Assembly (NCBI GenBank): GCA_013178165.1
Contig: JABLXG010000011.1
Span: 1-64,000, forward strand
From: Anaerolineae bacterium
GTDB lineage: Bacteria; Chloroflexota; Anaerolineae; Aggregatilineales; Ch27
DNA: 64,000 nt
Reading direction: 5' to 3'
The position numbers and the translations under genes are program-made. The notes beneath the pieces are model-generated. The model was not told where the DNA came from and ran no database searches. It saw only the letters and a list, made by a program, of their open reading frames with translations. This document shows, piece after piece, positions 23,373 to 33,330 of this stretch (its first letter is position 1; every line of letters starts with the position of its first letter).

Positions 23373-25568
23373 ATGTCTGTCATTGACGAGATCAAAGCCC
23401 GCCTCGACCTGGTGGCATATATTTCAGAAACCGTTCCGCTAAAGAAGGCCGGGCGCAGTTACAAGGCCCGCTGCCCCTTCCACCAGGAACGCACACCCTC
23501 GTTTGTCGTCTTCCCGGAAACGCAACACTGGCATTGCTTCGGTGCGTGCGGCGAAGGCGGTGATATCATCGCTTTTGCCATGAAGCAGCATGGCTGGGAT
23601 TTCAACGAGGCTCTGGCGCACCTGGCGGAACGGGCGGGCGTTGAGTTGCGCCCCCGTACAACGGAACAGGAGCAGCAGGATGCCACCTTCGAGCGGATGC
23701 TGGGCCTGCTGGAGGAAACGGCCCGCTACTACCATGCCCTGCTGCAGGAAGCGCCCCAGGCGGAAGTCGCCCGCGCTTACCTGGTTCGGCGTGGGCTGAA
23801 CGCCCAGACGATCGCCGATTTCCAGCTGGGCTATGCGCCGGATGACTGGCACGCGACGCTCCGCCATCTGGAAGGGCTGGGGTACAGCGCGGCGGATATC
23901 GTGGCGGCAGGCGTCGCCATCCGTAACGAAGAGGGCCGCGTTTACGACCGCTTCCGCCACCGGCTGATGATCCCCATCCGCGATGGTCGGGGGCGTGTAA
24001 TCGGCTTTGGTGCGCGGGCCTTGCGCGACGAGGACACGCCCAAATACCTGAACTCGCCACAAAGCGAACTCTTCGACAAGTCCGCTACACTCTTTGGCCT
24101 TGATCTGGCCCGCCGCGAGATCCGCGAGACGGAGACGGCGATCATCGTCGAAGGATACATGGATGTCATGCAGGCCCACCAGGCGGGCTTCCGCAACGTC
24201 GTCGCCCAGATGGGCACCGCCCTCACCGACACCCAGCTCCAAACCCTGCGCCGCTATGCCGAGCGGCTGATCCTGGCTCTGGACGCCGATGAGGCCGGCG
24301 TCAACGCCACCATGCGCGGTCTGGATGTCGCCCGGCAGGTGCTCAACGAGGCCAGCGCTACGCTCTTCGGGCCGGATGGCTCGCTGCGCCGTGCCGGGCG
24401 GTTGGGCATCGACATGCGTGTGATCGTGATCACGTCCGGCAAAGACCCCGACGATCTCATCCGTGAAGACCCGCGCGAATGGCAGCGCCTGGTGGCGGAA
24501 GCCGAACCTGTCGCCGACTACGTGATCCGCGTTGGCACCACCGGGCTGGACATCGCCCATGCCACGATCCACGAAAAAGAGAAGATCGCCCGCCAGCTCC
24601 TGCCGCTACTGACCGCCACCGAAAGCGATCTGCACAGGGAGGTGAACGTCCAGAAGCTGGCTTACCGCCTGCACCTGCCGGAAAAGCGGCTGATGGAGAT
24701 CGCCCTGGAAAGCCGCGTGGCGACAGCTCGCCCACGCCTGGCCAGCTCACGCCTGCGCGAACGGCGGCCCACGCGGGCCATGGAGCAGGCAGCCCGCCAC
24801 TACCGCCGCCCGGAAGCGCCGCCGCCCGCACCAGGCACTGCCTGGGAGGAAGGCCCGCAGCGTGAACCGGATGCGTTGCCGCCGCCTGAGGAGGACGAGA
24901 GCGAACCACTGGCCGTGGGCCAGCCAGTGGAAGCGCCGCCGGTTGCTCGCGCCGCGCCAGGACCGGCCAGCTTGCAGGAGCAGTACGTGCTCAACCTGCT
25001 CCTGCGCCGCCCCAGCCTGCTATACCAGGCCAACCGCGCCCTGCGCCAGGTGGCTGACAGCCTGCAGGGGCGCTTCCCGGACGAGAATCGTATGACCCGC
25101 CTGCGCCAGGCGCTGGGATCGTTGCGCAGCGAGGACTTCCGCGACACGACCTGCCAGGCCATCTTTGAGGGGCTGCAGGCTGCCCTGCGCCAGGATGACC
25201 TGGACCCACAGGTCTTCATCCAGAACACGTTGGGAGACCTGTTCGCCGAGCCGCTCAAGAGGCTGTGGGCGCTCAGGGACCCGGTCGCGGGCCGGCTGCC
25301 CGGCCTGGAACAGGAACTGTATTCCATCCATAAGGAAATGCGCCGTCAAGGCCGTAACCTGAATGAGCCAGAAAGCGAAATGATCGATAAGGTATTTACA
25401 CTGCGTCGCGATCGGTTGCGCCAGATGATCGACGCACTGCGGTTTGTCGTCCTGGAAGCAGAGGGTGAAGAGCGCCAGGCTTACCAGGATGCTATCGACG
25501 CCAGCCAGGCGGCTATCGCCGCTCTGGACCGGGCGCTTAAGGAACGGGCCGAATTGCCCAATGGCTAA
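23373..25568 (+). CDS. dnaG: DNA primase
   Basis: 731 residues, somewhat longer than the usual 600-650. The N-terminal CHC2 zinc finger has Cys34, His37, Cys55 and Cys59 (RCPFHQER ... HWHCFGACGEGG). The RNAP/toprim core follows with GYAPDDW, IPIRDGRGRVIGFGAR, toprim Glu in IIVEGYMDVM (about 256-265) and DADEAG (about 303). An extra Pro/Glu-rich linker (about 475-525) precedes the helicase-binding C-terminal domain. It synthesises primers at the replication fork with DnaB. It has its own promoter directly behind the IS and precedes rpoD, the classical macromolecular synthesis order. Confidence 0.97.
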   Translation: MSVIDEIKARLDLVAYISETVPLKKAGRSYKARCPFHQERTPSFVVFPETQHWHCFGACGEGGDIIAFAMKQHGWDFNEALAHLAERAGVELRPRTTEQEQQDATFERMLGLLEETARYYHALLQEAPQAEVARAYLVRRGLNAQTIADFQLGYAPDDWHATLRHLEGLGYSAADIVAAGVAIRNEEGRVYDRFRHRLMIPIRDGRGRVIGFGARALRDEDTPKYLNSPQSELFDKSATLFGLDLARREIRETETAIIVEGYMDVMQAHQAGFRNVVAQMGTALTDTQLQTLRRYAERLILALDADEAGVNATMRGLDVARQVLNEASATLFGPDGSLRRAGRLGIDMRVIVITSGKDPDDLIREDPREWQRLVAEAEPVADYVIRVGTTGLDIAHATIHEKEKIARQLLPLLTATESDLHREVNVQKLAYRLHLPEKRLMEIALESRVATARPRLASSRLRERRPTRAMEQAARHYRRPEAPPPAPGTAWEEGPQREPDALPPPEEDESEPLAVGQPVEAPPVARAAPGPASLQEQYVLNLLLRRPSLLYQANRALRQVADSLQGRFPDENRMTRLRQALGSLRSEDFRDTTCQAIFEGLQAALRQDDLDPQVFIQNTLGDLFAEPLKRLWALRDPVAGRLPGLEQELYSIHKEMRRQGRNLNEPESEMIDKVFTLRRDRLRQMIDALRFVVLEAEGEERQAYQDAIDASQAAIAALDRALKERAELPNG

Positions 25569-25673
25569 ATCATCGTCTGTGTGACACAATAGCCACCATC
25601 CAGCATCTCCGCCAGTCACAACGGCTGTGATCACCCCAGCCCGTTCCAACCAGTTCCAGCAAGATGTTCCGGT

Positions 25674-25702
25674 TTGAGTTTTCGCCGGAAACCGATTACA
25701 AA
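25674..25702 (+). promoter_or_regulatory. Candidate rpoD promoter
   Basis: TTGAGT (25674-25679), 17 bases, TACAAA (25697-25702), about 75 bases before the ATG. It would let rpoD be transcribed apart from dnaG. Confidence 0.45.
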
Positions 25703-25781
25703 TAGGCGTCAGGCTGCCGCTCGACAGGCGCCATCCGGCGATATTCTGAGATGACACACTGCCTGCAACCGGGGGTTCACC

Positions 25782-27401
25782 ATGGCAAAGCGCAAGATCC
25801 GCAAGGACAGGAAACCCGGCCCCAGCCAAGCCCGCCAGCAAGAACTGGCTGACAACGACGTGCCCGTCTTTGACGAGGAACTCGAAGACAACGGGCTGGA
25901 ATTTGACGAGCACGACGAACCAGCTGACGAACCGGATCTACTGCCGCTGGATGATTTCCCGTTGCTCGAAACAGTTGATGTTGAGGATGATGAGGAAGAA
26001 GAGGAAGACCTGGAGAGCGAACCAGCCTACGAAGGGCTGGGCGCACTGACTGACGACCCGGTGCGCATGTACCTCAAGGAAATCGGTCAGGTGCAACTCC
26101 TCGACTCTAACCGCGAGATGTGGCTGGCAGCGCAGATGGCCGCCGCCCAGATGCTGGACGAGTGCGCGGCGGAAGCCGCCGAACACGATCTCAACCAGAC
26201 CACCGATGTTGCCCTGGCCCTGCTAGAAAACGCGGCCCAGGCCTGGAAGGCCCTGCAGAAGCAGGCCCGCACCCTCAAGGTTCAGCCGCCAGACCTCAAC
26301 ATGATCATTGACGAGGCCGATCGGTTGTACGAATCCTGGGATCAGGATGTCGAATCGGGCATCCGCGAGTACCTGCAGCAGCGTGAATGGGGCCACGACG
26401 ACGCCTGGACTGAACTGGCCCGCCACCTGTTCGAGGTGTTTCAGGTACTGTACCTCCTGCCACCCGGGATGCGCCAGGCTCTGCGCGGCACGACCCTGGA
26501 CATCAACCGCGCCCGCCAGTGGATCGCCAGCACACCGGATGCCGCCGAGCAAATCCTGGACTCGTTCGAGCTGGCTGAGTTGCGCCAGAATGAGGCCGCC
26601 GAAGCGTTGACCCGCGCCAACCTGCGACTGGTGGTCTCCGTCGCCAAGCGTTACATGGGGCGGGGGATCAACTTCCTTGACCTGATCCAGGAAGGCAACA
26701 TCGGCCTGCTGCGGGCGGTGGAGAAATTCGATCACACCCGCGGCTACAAGTTCAGCACCTATGCCACCTGGTGGATCCGCCAGGCCATCAGTCGGGCTAT
26801 CGCCGATCAGGCCCGTACCATCCGCATCCCCGTTCACATGGTCGAGACGATCAACCGCCTGATGCGCATCGAGCGCGACCTGACCCAGAAGCTCAGCACC
26901 GAGCCAACCGCCGAGCAGATCGCGCTGGAGATGGACTTCCTTTCGCCGGAAGAAACGCGGGCCATCCGCGAGGCTCAGGCGCGCGGCGAAGCGCTCAGCC
27001 CGACCCTGGAGCGTCGCCTGCGTCGCGCCGCCAACAAGGTGCGGCGGATTATGCGCATCAGCCAGGAGCCAATGAGCCTGGAAATGCCGGTTGGGCAGGA
27101 AGATTCATCCTCGCTGGGCGATTTCATCGAGGACGACAAGACGCCTGGCCCGGTGGAAGCGGCCAGCCGCCAGCTCCTCAAAGAGCAGATCCGCGAGTCG
27201 CTACGCATCCTCAACGACCGCGAGCGCGAGGTGCTGGAACTGCGCTTTGGCCTCAACGACGGCCAGATGCACACCCTGGAGGAAGTCGGCAAGCACTTCG
27301 GCGTCACGCGGGAGCGCATCCGCCAGATCGAGGCCAAGGCCCTGCGCAAGCTGCGCCATCCCACCCGTTCGCGTCCGCTGCGATACCACCTGGAACTGTG
27401 A
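25782..27401 (+). CDS. rpoD: Principal RNA polymerase sigma factor (sigma-70, RpoD/SigA)
   Basis: 539 residues. The first 75 residues are highly acidic (runs of Glu/Asp around [13 protein letters not shown]) and correspond to region 1.1. Region 1.2 is [17 protein letters not shown]. Region 2 spans about 277-350 with [38 protein letters not shown] and [13 protein letters not shown]. Region 3 and region 4.2 HTH ([17 protein letters not shown], about 509-525) follow. A long non-conserved insert lies between 1.2 and 2. It directs housekeeping transcription; the promoters noted in this window with TTGAC-N17-TAnnnT fit its specificity. A terminator follows the stop. Confidence 0.96.
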   Translation: MAKRKIRKDRKPGPSQARQQELADNDVPVFDEELEDNGLEFDEHDEPADEPDLLPLDDFPLLETVDVEDDEEEEEDLESEPAYEGLGALTDDPVRMYLKEIGQVQLLDSNREMWLAAQMAAAQMLDECAAEAAEHDLNQTTDVALALLENAAQAWKALQKQARTLKVQPPDLNMIIDEADRLYESWDQDVESGIREYLQQREWGHDDAWTELARHLFEVFQVLYLLPPGMRQALRGTTLDINRARQWIASTPDAAEQILDSFELAELRQNEAAEALTRANLRLVVSVAKRYMGRGINFLDLIQEGNIGLLRAVEKFDHTRGYKFSTYATWWIRQAISRAIADQARTIRIPVHMVETINRLMRIERDLTQKLSTEPTAEQIALEMDFLSPEETRAIREAQARGEALSPTLERRLRRAANKVRRIMRISQEPMSLEMPVGQEDSSSLGDFIEDDKTPGPVEAASRQLLKEQIRESLRILNDREREVLELRFGLNDGQMHTLEEVGKHFGVTRERIRQIEAKALRKLRHPTRSRPLRYHLEL

Positions 27402-27408
27402 AACAGGC

Positions 27409-27446
27409 GGAGGCGCGCCCATCACGCGCGCCTCCTGTTGTGTTAC
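27409..27446 (+). terminator. Intrinsic terminator of rpoD
   Basis: GGAGGCGCGC (27409-27418) pairs perfectly with GCGCGCCTCC (27426-27435); loop of seven; followed by TGTTGTGTT. Confidence 0.75.
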
Positions 27447-27640
27447 ACCGCGCCCGGCTCCTCTGCCCCTCGCCCCGCTGTGAAGCGGCTTATCCGCCGT
27501 TGCCAGGCTCTTACCCTGCGTCTGGCCTGCGGCAGCCCGCCGGAAACTTTTCCTCCGCTCCAGACGCTCTATAATGAGGCACATAACCCGGTAGGCGCCT
27601 GTTGCGCAACACCGTCAACAAGTAGAGGGGGAACTCACTC

Positions 27641-30028
27641 ATGCCTCGTTCCTGGGCCAGCCTGGCCATGCTGTTCCTGTTCAGCGCCGCGATCATCAGC
27701 GGCTGCAACCTGACCGTCGCCGAATCCACGGCGACCCCCACCGCGGAGCCGTCCGCCACCACCGCGCCGACGGCCACCACCGCCCCAACGGAAACTGCAA
27801 CGCCGGAGCAAGAGGCCGGCACGCCTGTCGTCGGCTGGTACGGGCTGGTGACCGGCCTGCCAGCCGGATCGCAGTTCGATGACTACCTGTTCCTGCTTTC
27901 GGAAGGGGCCGGTTCCGTAGGCATCGCCGGGGCGGATGACGCCCTGGAAGCGCGGATCGTCAGCCTGCGCAATACCAACACCCGCGCTCACTTCTGGGGC
28001 AGCCTGAATTGCGACCTGCCGGACTACAATGGCTGCCAGTTGCGCGTCCGGAAGATCCTTGTCGATGGCGAGGGCGTCAGCGAACCGGCAGCCATCCGTG
28101 GCTGGATTGGACGCCTCTACAGCATCTCATCCGGCGCGGGCTATGACGACTACTTTGTGCTGCTGGGCGACCGCCCGATGCGCTATGGCATCGCTGTGCC
28201 GCCGGAGAACGATCGGCAAGGCGCGCTCTCGCAGACACTGGCCGCCCGGCGCGATACCGGTGCGCTGCTGAGCGTCAGCGGTGACGTGATCTGTGGCGTG
28301 GCTGACGCTAATGGCTGCCAGATCCGTTTGACCGAGTTGACGGTGGTAGACGAAGGGCAGGACAGTGGCGCATCGGGCGGCGCTGACGGGGCCGTAAGCA
28401 GCGAGCCAGTCGAAGGCTGGACAGGCACCCTGGTGCGTAATGGGGCTGGTGCGCCCTACACCTACGGCTTCCAGTTCTGGGAGGCGACCCGGCGCGTCGG
28501 CGTCACGTCGGTAGACGCCACCATCCAGGGCCAGATCGCTGCTCTGGCGGGGACGGGCCGCGTGCGCGTGTGGGGGATACTCTATCACAACAGCCCGGCC
28601 ACGCCGGATGACGATGTGATCTACGTCTCCGCACTGGAAGCGCAGCTCCCGACTCCTGCGCCGCGCACACCAACGCCGACGCCCATTGTGATCGCCTGTA
28701 ACCTGCCACCGCGCCTGCAGGTAGGCAACACCGGGCGGGTCTCGCCAGGGCCGCTGCCCAATGCGTTGCGCAGTGCGCCTGGCACCGGCGGCGATAGCAT
28801 CGTACTGGGCAACCTGCCCGGCGGCACGACCTTCACCGTCCTGCAGGGGCCGATCTGCGCCAATGGCTACTACTGGTGGCGCGTCGACGCTGGCGGAGCC
28901 GTCGGCTGGACGGCGGAAGGCCGGGATGGCGTGTACTGGCTGGATCCGCTTTCCTGCAACAGCGGCCTGCCGATCCGCCTGACGCCGGGCCAGCAGGGGC
29001 GGGTGACCCTCTTCCCGGCCCTCAGCAACACGGTGCGCAGCCAGCCAGGGCGTAATAGCGGTTCAGTCGTGGGCCAGATCCCGCCGGGCGGTGTCTTTAA
29101 CGTGCTCAGCGGCCCGCAGTGCGGCCCGGAGGGCATGGCCTGGTGGCGGGTCAACTACAATGGCCTGATCGGCTGGACAGCGGAAGGTGAGGCCGGGGTC
29201 TACTGGCTGGAGCCAGCTACCAGCGGCAGCAGTGAGGCCGTCAATGACTGGCGGGGAGTCATCGTCCGCAATGACGGCGCGATGGCTTACCCGCTCGGCT
29301 TCCAGTTCTGGGAGGGGATGCTGCGTGTGGGCGTCACGTCCAGCGATGCCGGTATCCTGGCCCAGCTCAACAGCCTGGCCAACAACCCACCCGGTGTCCC
29401 GGTGCATATCTGGGGCATCCTTTACCCCAACAACCCCGGCGGGGAAGATGACGTAGTCTTTGTGAGCCGTCTTGAGGTGGAGGCAGCCACCCCGCCGCCG
29501 CCAACCTGCACGCTGCCGCCACGCCTGTCCGCCGGGTATACCGCCCGGGTCACGCCGGGCGAACCGAACGCTGTGCGTACTGCGCCCGGCACCGGTTCCG
29601 GCAGTACTGTCCAGGCCAACATCCCCGGCGGAACGATCTTCCGCGTGATCGAAGGCCCGCGCTGCGTAGACGGCTACAACTGGTGGCGGATCACCACCGG
29701 CAGCCTGACCGGCTGGACGGCAGAAGGCTATGCCGGGGTCTACTGGCTGGAGCCGTTGGTGTGCGGCAACGGGCTGCGCTCGCGGCTCATGCCGGGGATG
29801 CAGGGCCGTGTCACCTATGACCCGCCCAACGCCAACACCGTCCGCGACCGCCCCGGCGATACCGGGACGCCCATCGGCCAGATTCCGCCGGGCGGTGTGT
29901 TCACCGTCCTGGATGGGCCGCAGTGCGCCATCGGCGGCCTGACCTGGTGGCGGGTCAACTACAACGGTCTGGTCGGCTGGACGGCGGAAGGCGTACCCGG
30001 CCAGTACTGGCTGGAACCGGTCAGCTAG
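27641..30028 (+). CDS. SH3b-repeat lipoprotein
   Basis: 795 residues. A lipoprotein signal ends at ISGC (Cys22), then a Thr/Pro-rich linker to about 60. Four related modules of about 90 residues begin near 63, 153, 257 and 534 (opening GWxGxL and, in the last two, GFQFWE..RVGVTS). SH3b-like domains start near 352, 438, 622 and 707, each ending WTAEG..GxYWLxP. Modules 257-533 and 534-795 are a tandem duplication of the unit module+SH3b+SH3b. SH3b domains bind peptidoglycan or cell-surface polymers. AGAGGGGG precedes the ATG; a TATAAT at 27570-27575 is a possible -10 box. A terminator follows. Confidence 0.85.
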   Translation: MPRSWASLAMLFLFSAAIISGCNLTVAESTATPTAEPSATTAPTATTAPTETATPEQEAGTPVVGWYGLVTGLPAGSQFDDYLFLLSEGAGSVGIAGADDALEARIVSLRNTNTRAHFWGSLNCDLPDYNGCQLRVRKILVDGEGVSEPAAIRGWIGRLYSISSGAGYDDYFVLLGDRPMRYGIAVPPENDRQGALSQTLAARRDTGALLSVSGDVICGVADANGCQIRLTELTVVDEGQDSGASGGADGAVSSEPVEGWTGTLVRNGAGAPYTYGFQFWEATRRVGVTSVDATIQGQIAALAGTGRVRVWGILYHNSPATPDDDVIYVSALEAQLPTPAPRTPTPTPIVIACNLPPRLQVGNTGRVSPGPLPNALRSAPGTGGDSIVLGNLPGGTTFTVLQGPICANGYYWWRVDAGGAVGWTAEGRDGVYWLDPLSCNSGLPIRLTPGQQGRVTLFPALSNTVRSQPGRNSGSVVGQIPPGGVFNVLSGPQCGPEGMAWWRVNYNGLIGWTAEGEAGVYWLEPATSGSSEAVNDWRGVIVRNDGAMAYPLGFQFWEGMLRVGVTSSDAGILAQLNSLANNPPGVPVHIWGILYPNNPGGEDDVVFVSRLEVEAATPPPPTCTLPPRLSAGYTARVTPGEPNAVRTAPGTGSGSTVQANIPGGTIFRVIEGPRCVDGYNWWRITTGSLTGWTAEGYAGVYWLEPLVCGNGLRSRLMPGMQGRVTYDPPNANTVRDRPGDTGTPIGQIPPGGVFTVLDGPQCAIGGLTWWRVNYNGLVGWTAEGVPGQYWLEPVS

Positions 30029-30050
30029 CTACACCCGGCCCATCAACCCA

Positions 30051-30080
30051 GGGACGGCGCGCCAAGGCCGTCCCTGTTTG
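30051..30080 (+). terminator. Intrinsic terminator of the SH3b lipoprotein gene
   Basis: GGGACGGC (30051-30058) pairs with GCCGTCCC (30067-30074), followed by TGTTTG. Confidence 0.7.
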
Positions 30081-30244
30081 ATTCCCGGCAGGGGCAGGCA
30101 CTCCCAGCACCGGGCAGGCGTAGGATGGGCACGGTCTGGGCGTCATGCATGCCCTGCGCCGCGCTGTTATAGTGGGGGACAAGCACGGTCAGCCTGATCC
30201 ACGTGTATGATCAGAGCGAGAGTTTCGCTCACCGGAGCGCCGCC

Positions 30245-32770
30245 ATGGGGAACCGCCTGCGCCAGAGTATCGCCCGCCACCCCTTCCTGAGCCTGCTGGC
30301 CGGGCTGGGGCTGGCCCTGCTGATCGCCGCCGTCGTCCTGATCGCCGTCCTGTTCACCGGCCTGCCTGACCTGGCCACGCTGGAGGCGGGCCTGGCCCTG
30401 CCCTCGACCCGCATTCTGGATCGCCAGGGCCGCCTGCTGTATGAGATCGTTGATCCGGAGGGCGGGCGCAACCGCGCTGTGACGCTGGATCGCATCCCGC
30501 AGGATTGCATCGACGCGACCATTGCCACGGAAGACGCCAACTTTTACCGTCACATCGGGGTTGACGTTGCCGGGATTCTGCGCGCGCTGCGGATCAACCT
30601 GTCCGGCGGGGAGGTGCTCGCCGGCGGCAGCACGATCACCCAGCAGGTCGCCCGCAACCTGTTGCTCGATCCGGAGCAGCGGGCCGAGCGCACTCTCCTC
30701 CGTAAGCTGCGGGAGACCATCCTGGCCATCCGCCTGACGGCCAGTTACAGCCGCGACGACATCCTGATGCTCTACCTCAACCAGACTTACTACGGCAACC
30801 TGGCCTACGGGCTGGAGGGCGCGGCGCAGGCCTACTTCGGGCAGAGCGTGGAGACGCTCGATCTGGCCCAGTGCGCGATGCTGGCCGGGCTGCCGCAGGC
30901 CCCGGCCGTCTATAACCCCCTGGAGAATCCAGAAGCGGCCAAAGAGCGGCAGAAAACCGTCCTGCGGCTGATGGCCGAGCAGGGCTACATCACCCAGGAA
31001 GAAGCGCGACGGGCCGAAAATGAGCCGCTACAGTTCGCCGCTGCACCCTTCCCCATCGAGGCCCCGCACTTTGTCATGGCCGTCTGGGAGGAACTGACGC
31101 GACGCTTCCCGGAGGCGCTCTATCGCGGCGGCCTGACCGTCACCACCACGCTCGACCTGGACTGGCAGCGCGCTGCCGAACGGATCGCCCGCCGTCACCT
31201 GGCCCGCCTCAATATGCCTGACGAGACCGGCCAGGGGCACAACGTCAATAACGCCGCGCTGGTCGCCCTGGACCCCTACACCGGCCATGTGCTGGCCATG
31301 CTGGGCAGCCCGGACTACTTCAATGAGCGGATCAGCGGCGCGTATAACGCCGCCCTGGCTCCCCGCCAGCCGGGCAGCGCGCTTAAACCGTTCACCTATG
31401 CCGCCGCCTTCGACCCGACGCTCCCCGACCCCTGGACGGCGGCGACGATGGTCCTGGACGTGGAAACGCCTTTCGTCACCCGTCGGCTGGAAAGCTACAC
31501 CCCGGCTAACTTCGCCCTGGTGGAACATGGCCCGGTGCGCGTGCGGGAGGCGCTGGCCTCGTCCTACAACATCCCGGCGGTGGCCGCCCTCGATCACATC
31601 GGCGTGGACGCGCTGGTACGCCTGCTGACCCGCCTGGGTGTGAGCACGCTGGCCGCCAACCCGCGCATCGACCTGGCGGTGACGCTCGGCGGCGGGGAAG
31701 TGCGCCTGCTGGAGCTGACCGCCGCCTACGCCGGGCTGGCCAATGGCGGCTACCGCGTCGAGCCGGCGCTGATCATGCAGGTGGAGGATACCGCCGGGAA
31801 GCGTCTTTACACCTGGGAGCACAGGCCGCTTACCGACCGGGTTTTGGATGAGCGCGTGGCCTGGCTGATCACCGACATCCTGAGCGATAACTCGGCACGC
31901 ATCCCGGCCTTCGGGCCAGCTTCCGTCCTGCAGATCGGGCGACCCGCTGCCGCCAAGACTGGCACAACGACCGACTTCCGCGACAACTGGACGCTGGGCT
32001 ATACCCCCAACCTGGTCGTCGGGGTATGGGTCGGCAACGCCGATAACACTCCCATGCGAGAGGTCACCGGCATCAGCGGCGCGGGGCCGATCTGGCACGA
32101 CTTCATGCGGGAAGCCCTGCTCGGCCAGCCACAATTGAGCTTCCAGCGCCCGGACGGCCTGATCCAGGTCGAGGTTTGCGCCCTCAGCGGCCTGCTGCCG
32201 ACCGACGCCTGCACCCAGCGTGTCAGGGAGTGGTTCATCCCTGGCACGGAGCCGACCACCTACGACACTATCCATCAGGTGTTCACCATCGACCGCCGCA
32301 CCGGTATGCTGGCTGATGAGTCCACCCCGCCGGAGGAACGCGTCGAGCGTGTCTACCTGGTGTTGCCGCAGGAAGCCCGCGACTGGGCCGCCCGGCAGGG
32401 CATCCCCGCCCCGCCCGCCCCGGCGCCATCCGCGCCGGATGCGCACATCGGCCTGCGCCTGCTGGAGCCGGACCCCTACACCACCTTCCGTCTCTCGCCG
32501 ACCCTGCCGCCGGATGCGCAGCGCCTGCGTCTGACGGCGGGCGTCCGCCCCGGGACACAGCGCGTCACCTACATCATGGATGGCGCCCCCGTAGGGACGG
32601 CCAGCGCCGCACCCTGGGTCGTGTGGTGGCCGCTGCAACTGGGCCAGCACGAGCTGGTGGCGGAGGCAGTGCTGGCTGATGGCAGCATCGAGCGCAGCGA
32701 GCCGATCCCCTTCACCGTCAGCGCCTTTGTCCCGGCGCAGGAGCGCCCGGCCAGCGGGCAACTCCCGTGA
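30245..32770 (+). CDS. Class A penicillin-binding protein (glycosyltransferase plus transpeptidase)
   Basis: 841 residues from the ATG at 30245 (CGGAG seven bases upstream); a GTG at 30203 would add 14 polar residues. A membrane anchor lies at about 14-38. The GT51 domain shows EDANFYRHIGVD (catalytic Glu near 96), GGSTITQQVARN and RKLRE. The transpeptidase has SxxK in PGSALKPF (near 377), SYN in SSYNIPA and KTGTTTDFRDNW (near 571). The last 200 residues, with a PTDACTQR...FIPGTEP segment, resemble the PbpC C-terminal domain. It polymerises and cross-links peptidoglycan at the outer face of the membrane. Confidence 0.94.
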   Translation: MGNRLRQSIARHPFLSLLAGLGLALLIAAVVLIAVLFTGLPDLATLEAGLALPSTRILDRQGRLLYEIVDPEGGRNRAVTLDRIPQDCIDATIATEDANFYRHIGVDVAGILRALRINLSGGEVLAGGSTITQQVARNLLLDPEQRAERTLLRKLRETILAIRLTASYSRDDILMLYLNQTYYGNLAYGLEGAAQAYFGQSVETLDLAQCAMLAGLPQAPAVYNPLENPEAAKERQKTVLRLMAEQGYITQEEARRAENEPLQFAAAPFPIEAPHFVMAVWEELTRRFPEALYRGGLTVTTTLDLDWQRAAERIARRHLARLNMPDETGQGHNVNNAALVALDPYTGHVLAMLGSPDYFNERISGAYNAALAPRQPGSALKPFTYAAAFDPTLPDPWTAATMVLDVETPFVTRRLESYTPANFALVEHGPVRVREALASSYNIPAVAALDHIGVDALVRLLTRLGVSTLAANPRIDLAVTLGGGEVRLLELTAAYAGLANGGYRVEPALIMQVEDTAGKRLYTWEHRPLTDRVLDERVAWLITDILSDNSARIPAFGPASVLQIGRPAAAKTGTTTDFRDNWTLGYTPNLVVGVWVGNADNTPMREVTGISGAGPIWHDFMREALLGQPQLSFQRPDGLIQVEVCALSGLLPTDACTQRVREWFIPGTEPTTYDTIHQVFTIDRRTGMLADESTPPEERVERVYLVLPQEARDWAARQGIPAPPAPAPSAPDAHIGLRLLEPDPYTTFRLSPTLPPDAQRLRLTAGVRPGTQRVTYIMDGAPVGTASAAPWVVWWPLQLGQHELVAEAVLADGSIERSEPIPFTVSAFVPAQERPASGQLP

Positions 32771-32933
32771 GCCGGGGGCAGGCGTTTGGATTACACCCGT
32801 GGCAAAAAGCGCCGGTCTGTGAAATCCGTACGCCTGTTTCTGTTTCAAGTGTCAGAGGAATTCCCGTACCGGACTGTGCTATCCTAAAGATAGAGACTGT
32901 GGTGTAACGGTAGTGATTCGGGGAGCGATGGCA

Positions 32934-33308
32934 ATGCATGACGCACACCAACCCGGCTGGGCCAGGGTGCTGATCCGGCTGGTGCTCTGTGATCTGGCGT
33001 TATTCGCGCTGGTCTGGTTGCTCAGCCTGGCAACCGGCCGCACCACCCAGGCGCAATATGGCGGAGCGCTGATCGTCGCCGGTTTCATCGTCATGGCGAC
33101 CGGCCTGTTTGACTATCTGGGCGGCCCCGACCGGTCGGAAGACCCCGCCGGGCAGGGCGGGCTGACCGGTAACGTGGCGAGCCTGTACCGCCACTGGACG
33201 CATGCCCTGGCCGAGCCAGCCAGCCACGCCGGGCTGGCCGCCAACGCCTTCGTGATCGGCCTGCCGCCGATCCTGATCGGCGCCCTGCTGCGCGCCCTGG
33301 CCCGCTGA
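32934..33308 (+). CDS. Small membrane protein, function unknown
   Basis: 124 residues from the ATG at 32934, nine bases after GGGGAG; ATG 32928 and GTG 32913 are less well placed. Two helices are near the N-terminus (about 15-32 and 40-60, with YGGALIVAGFIVMATGLFDYLGG) and a third at the C-terminus (about 103-122). The middle carries a charged loop. I do not recognise the family. It is separated from the PBP gene by 163 bases and faces the convergent Gfo/Idh/MocA gene. Confidence 0.65.
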   Translation: MHDAHQPGWARVLIRLVLCDLALFALVWLLSLATGRTTQAQYGGALIVAGFIVMATGLFDYLGGPDRSEDPAGQGGLTGNVASLYRHWTHALAEPASHAGLAANAFVIGLPPILIGALLRALAR

Positions 33309-33330
33309 AACCCGCCGGCGGCGGGGATGC

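Noticed and set aside
22300-23442. Single intact 380-residue transposase frame
   Set aside because: Its first 50 and last 85 residues do not fit the family, whereas other frames at both ends do; the frame runs past the right inverted repeat and into dnaG, so the gene is broken, not intact.
31028-32848. 606-residue minus-strand frame opposite the PBP gene
   Set aside because: A shadow caused by GC-rich third positions; the plus strand encodes a complete class A PBP with all active-site motifs.
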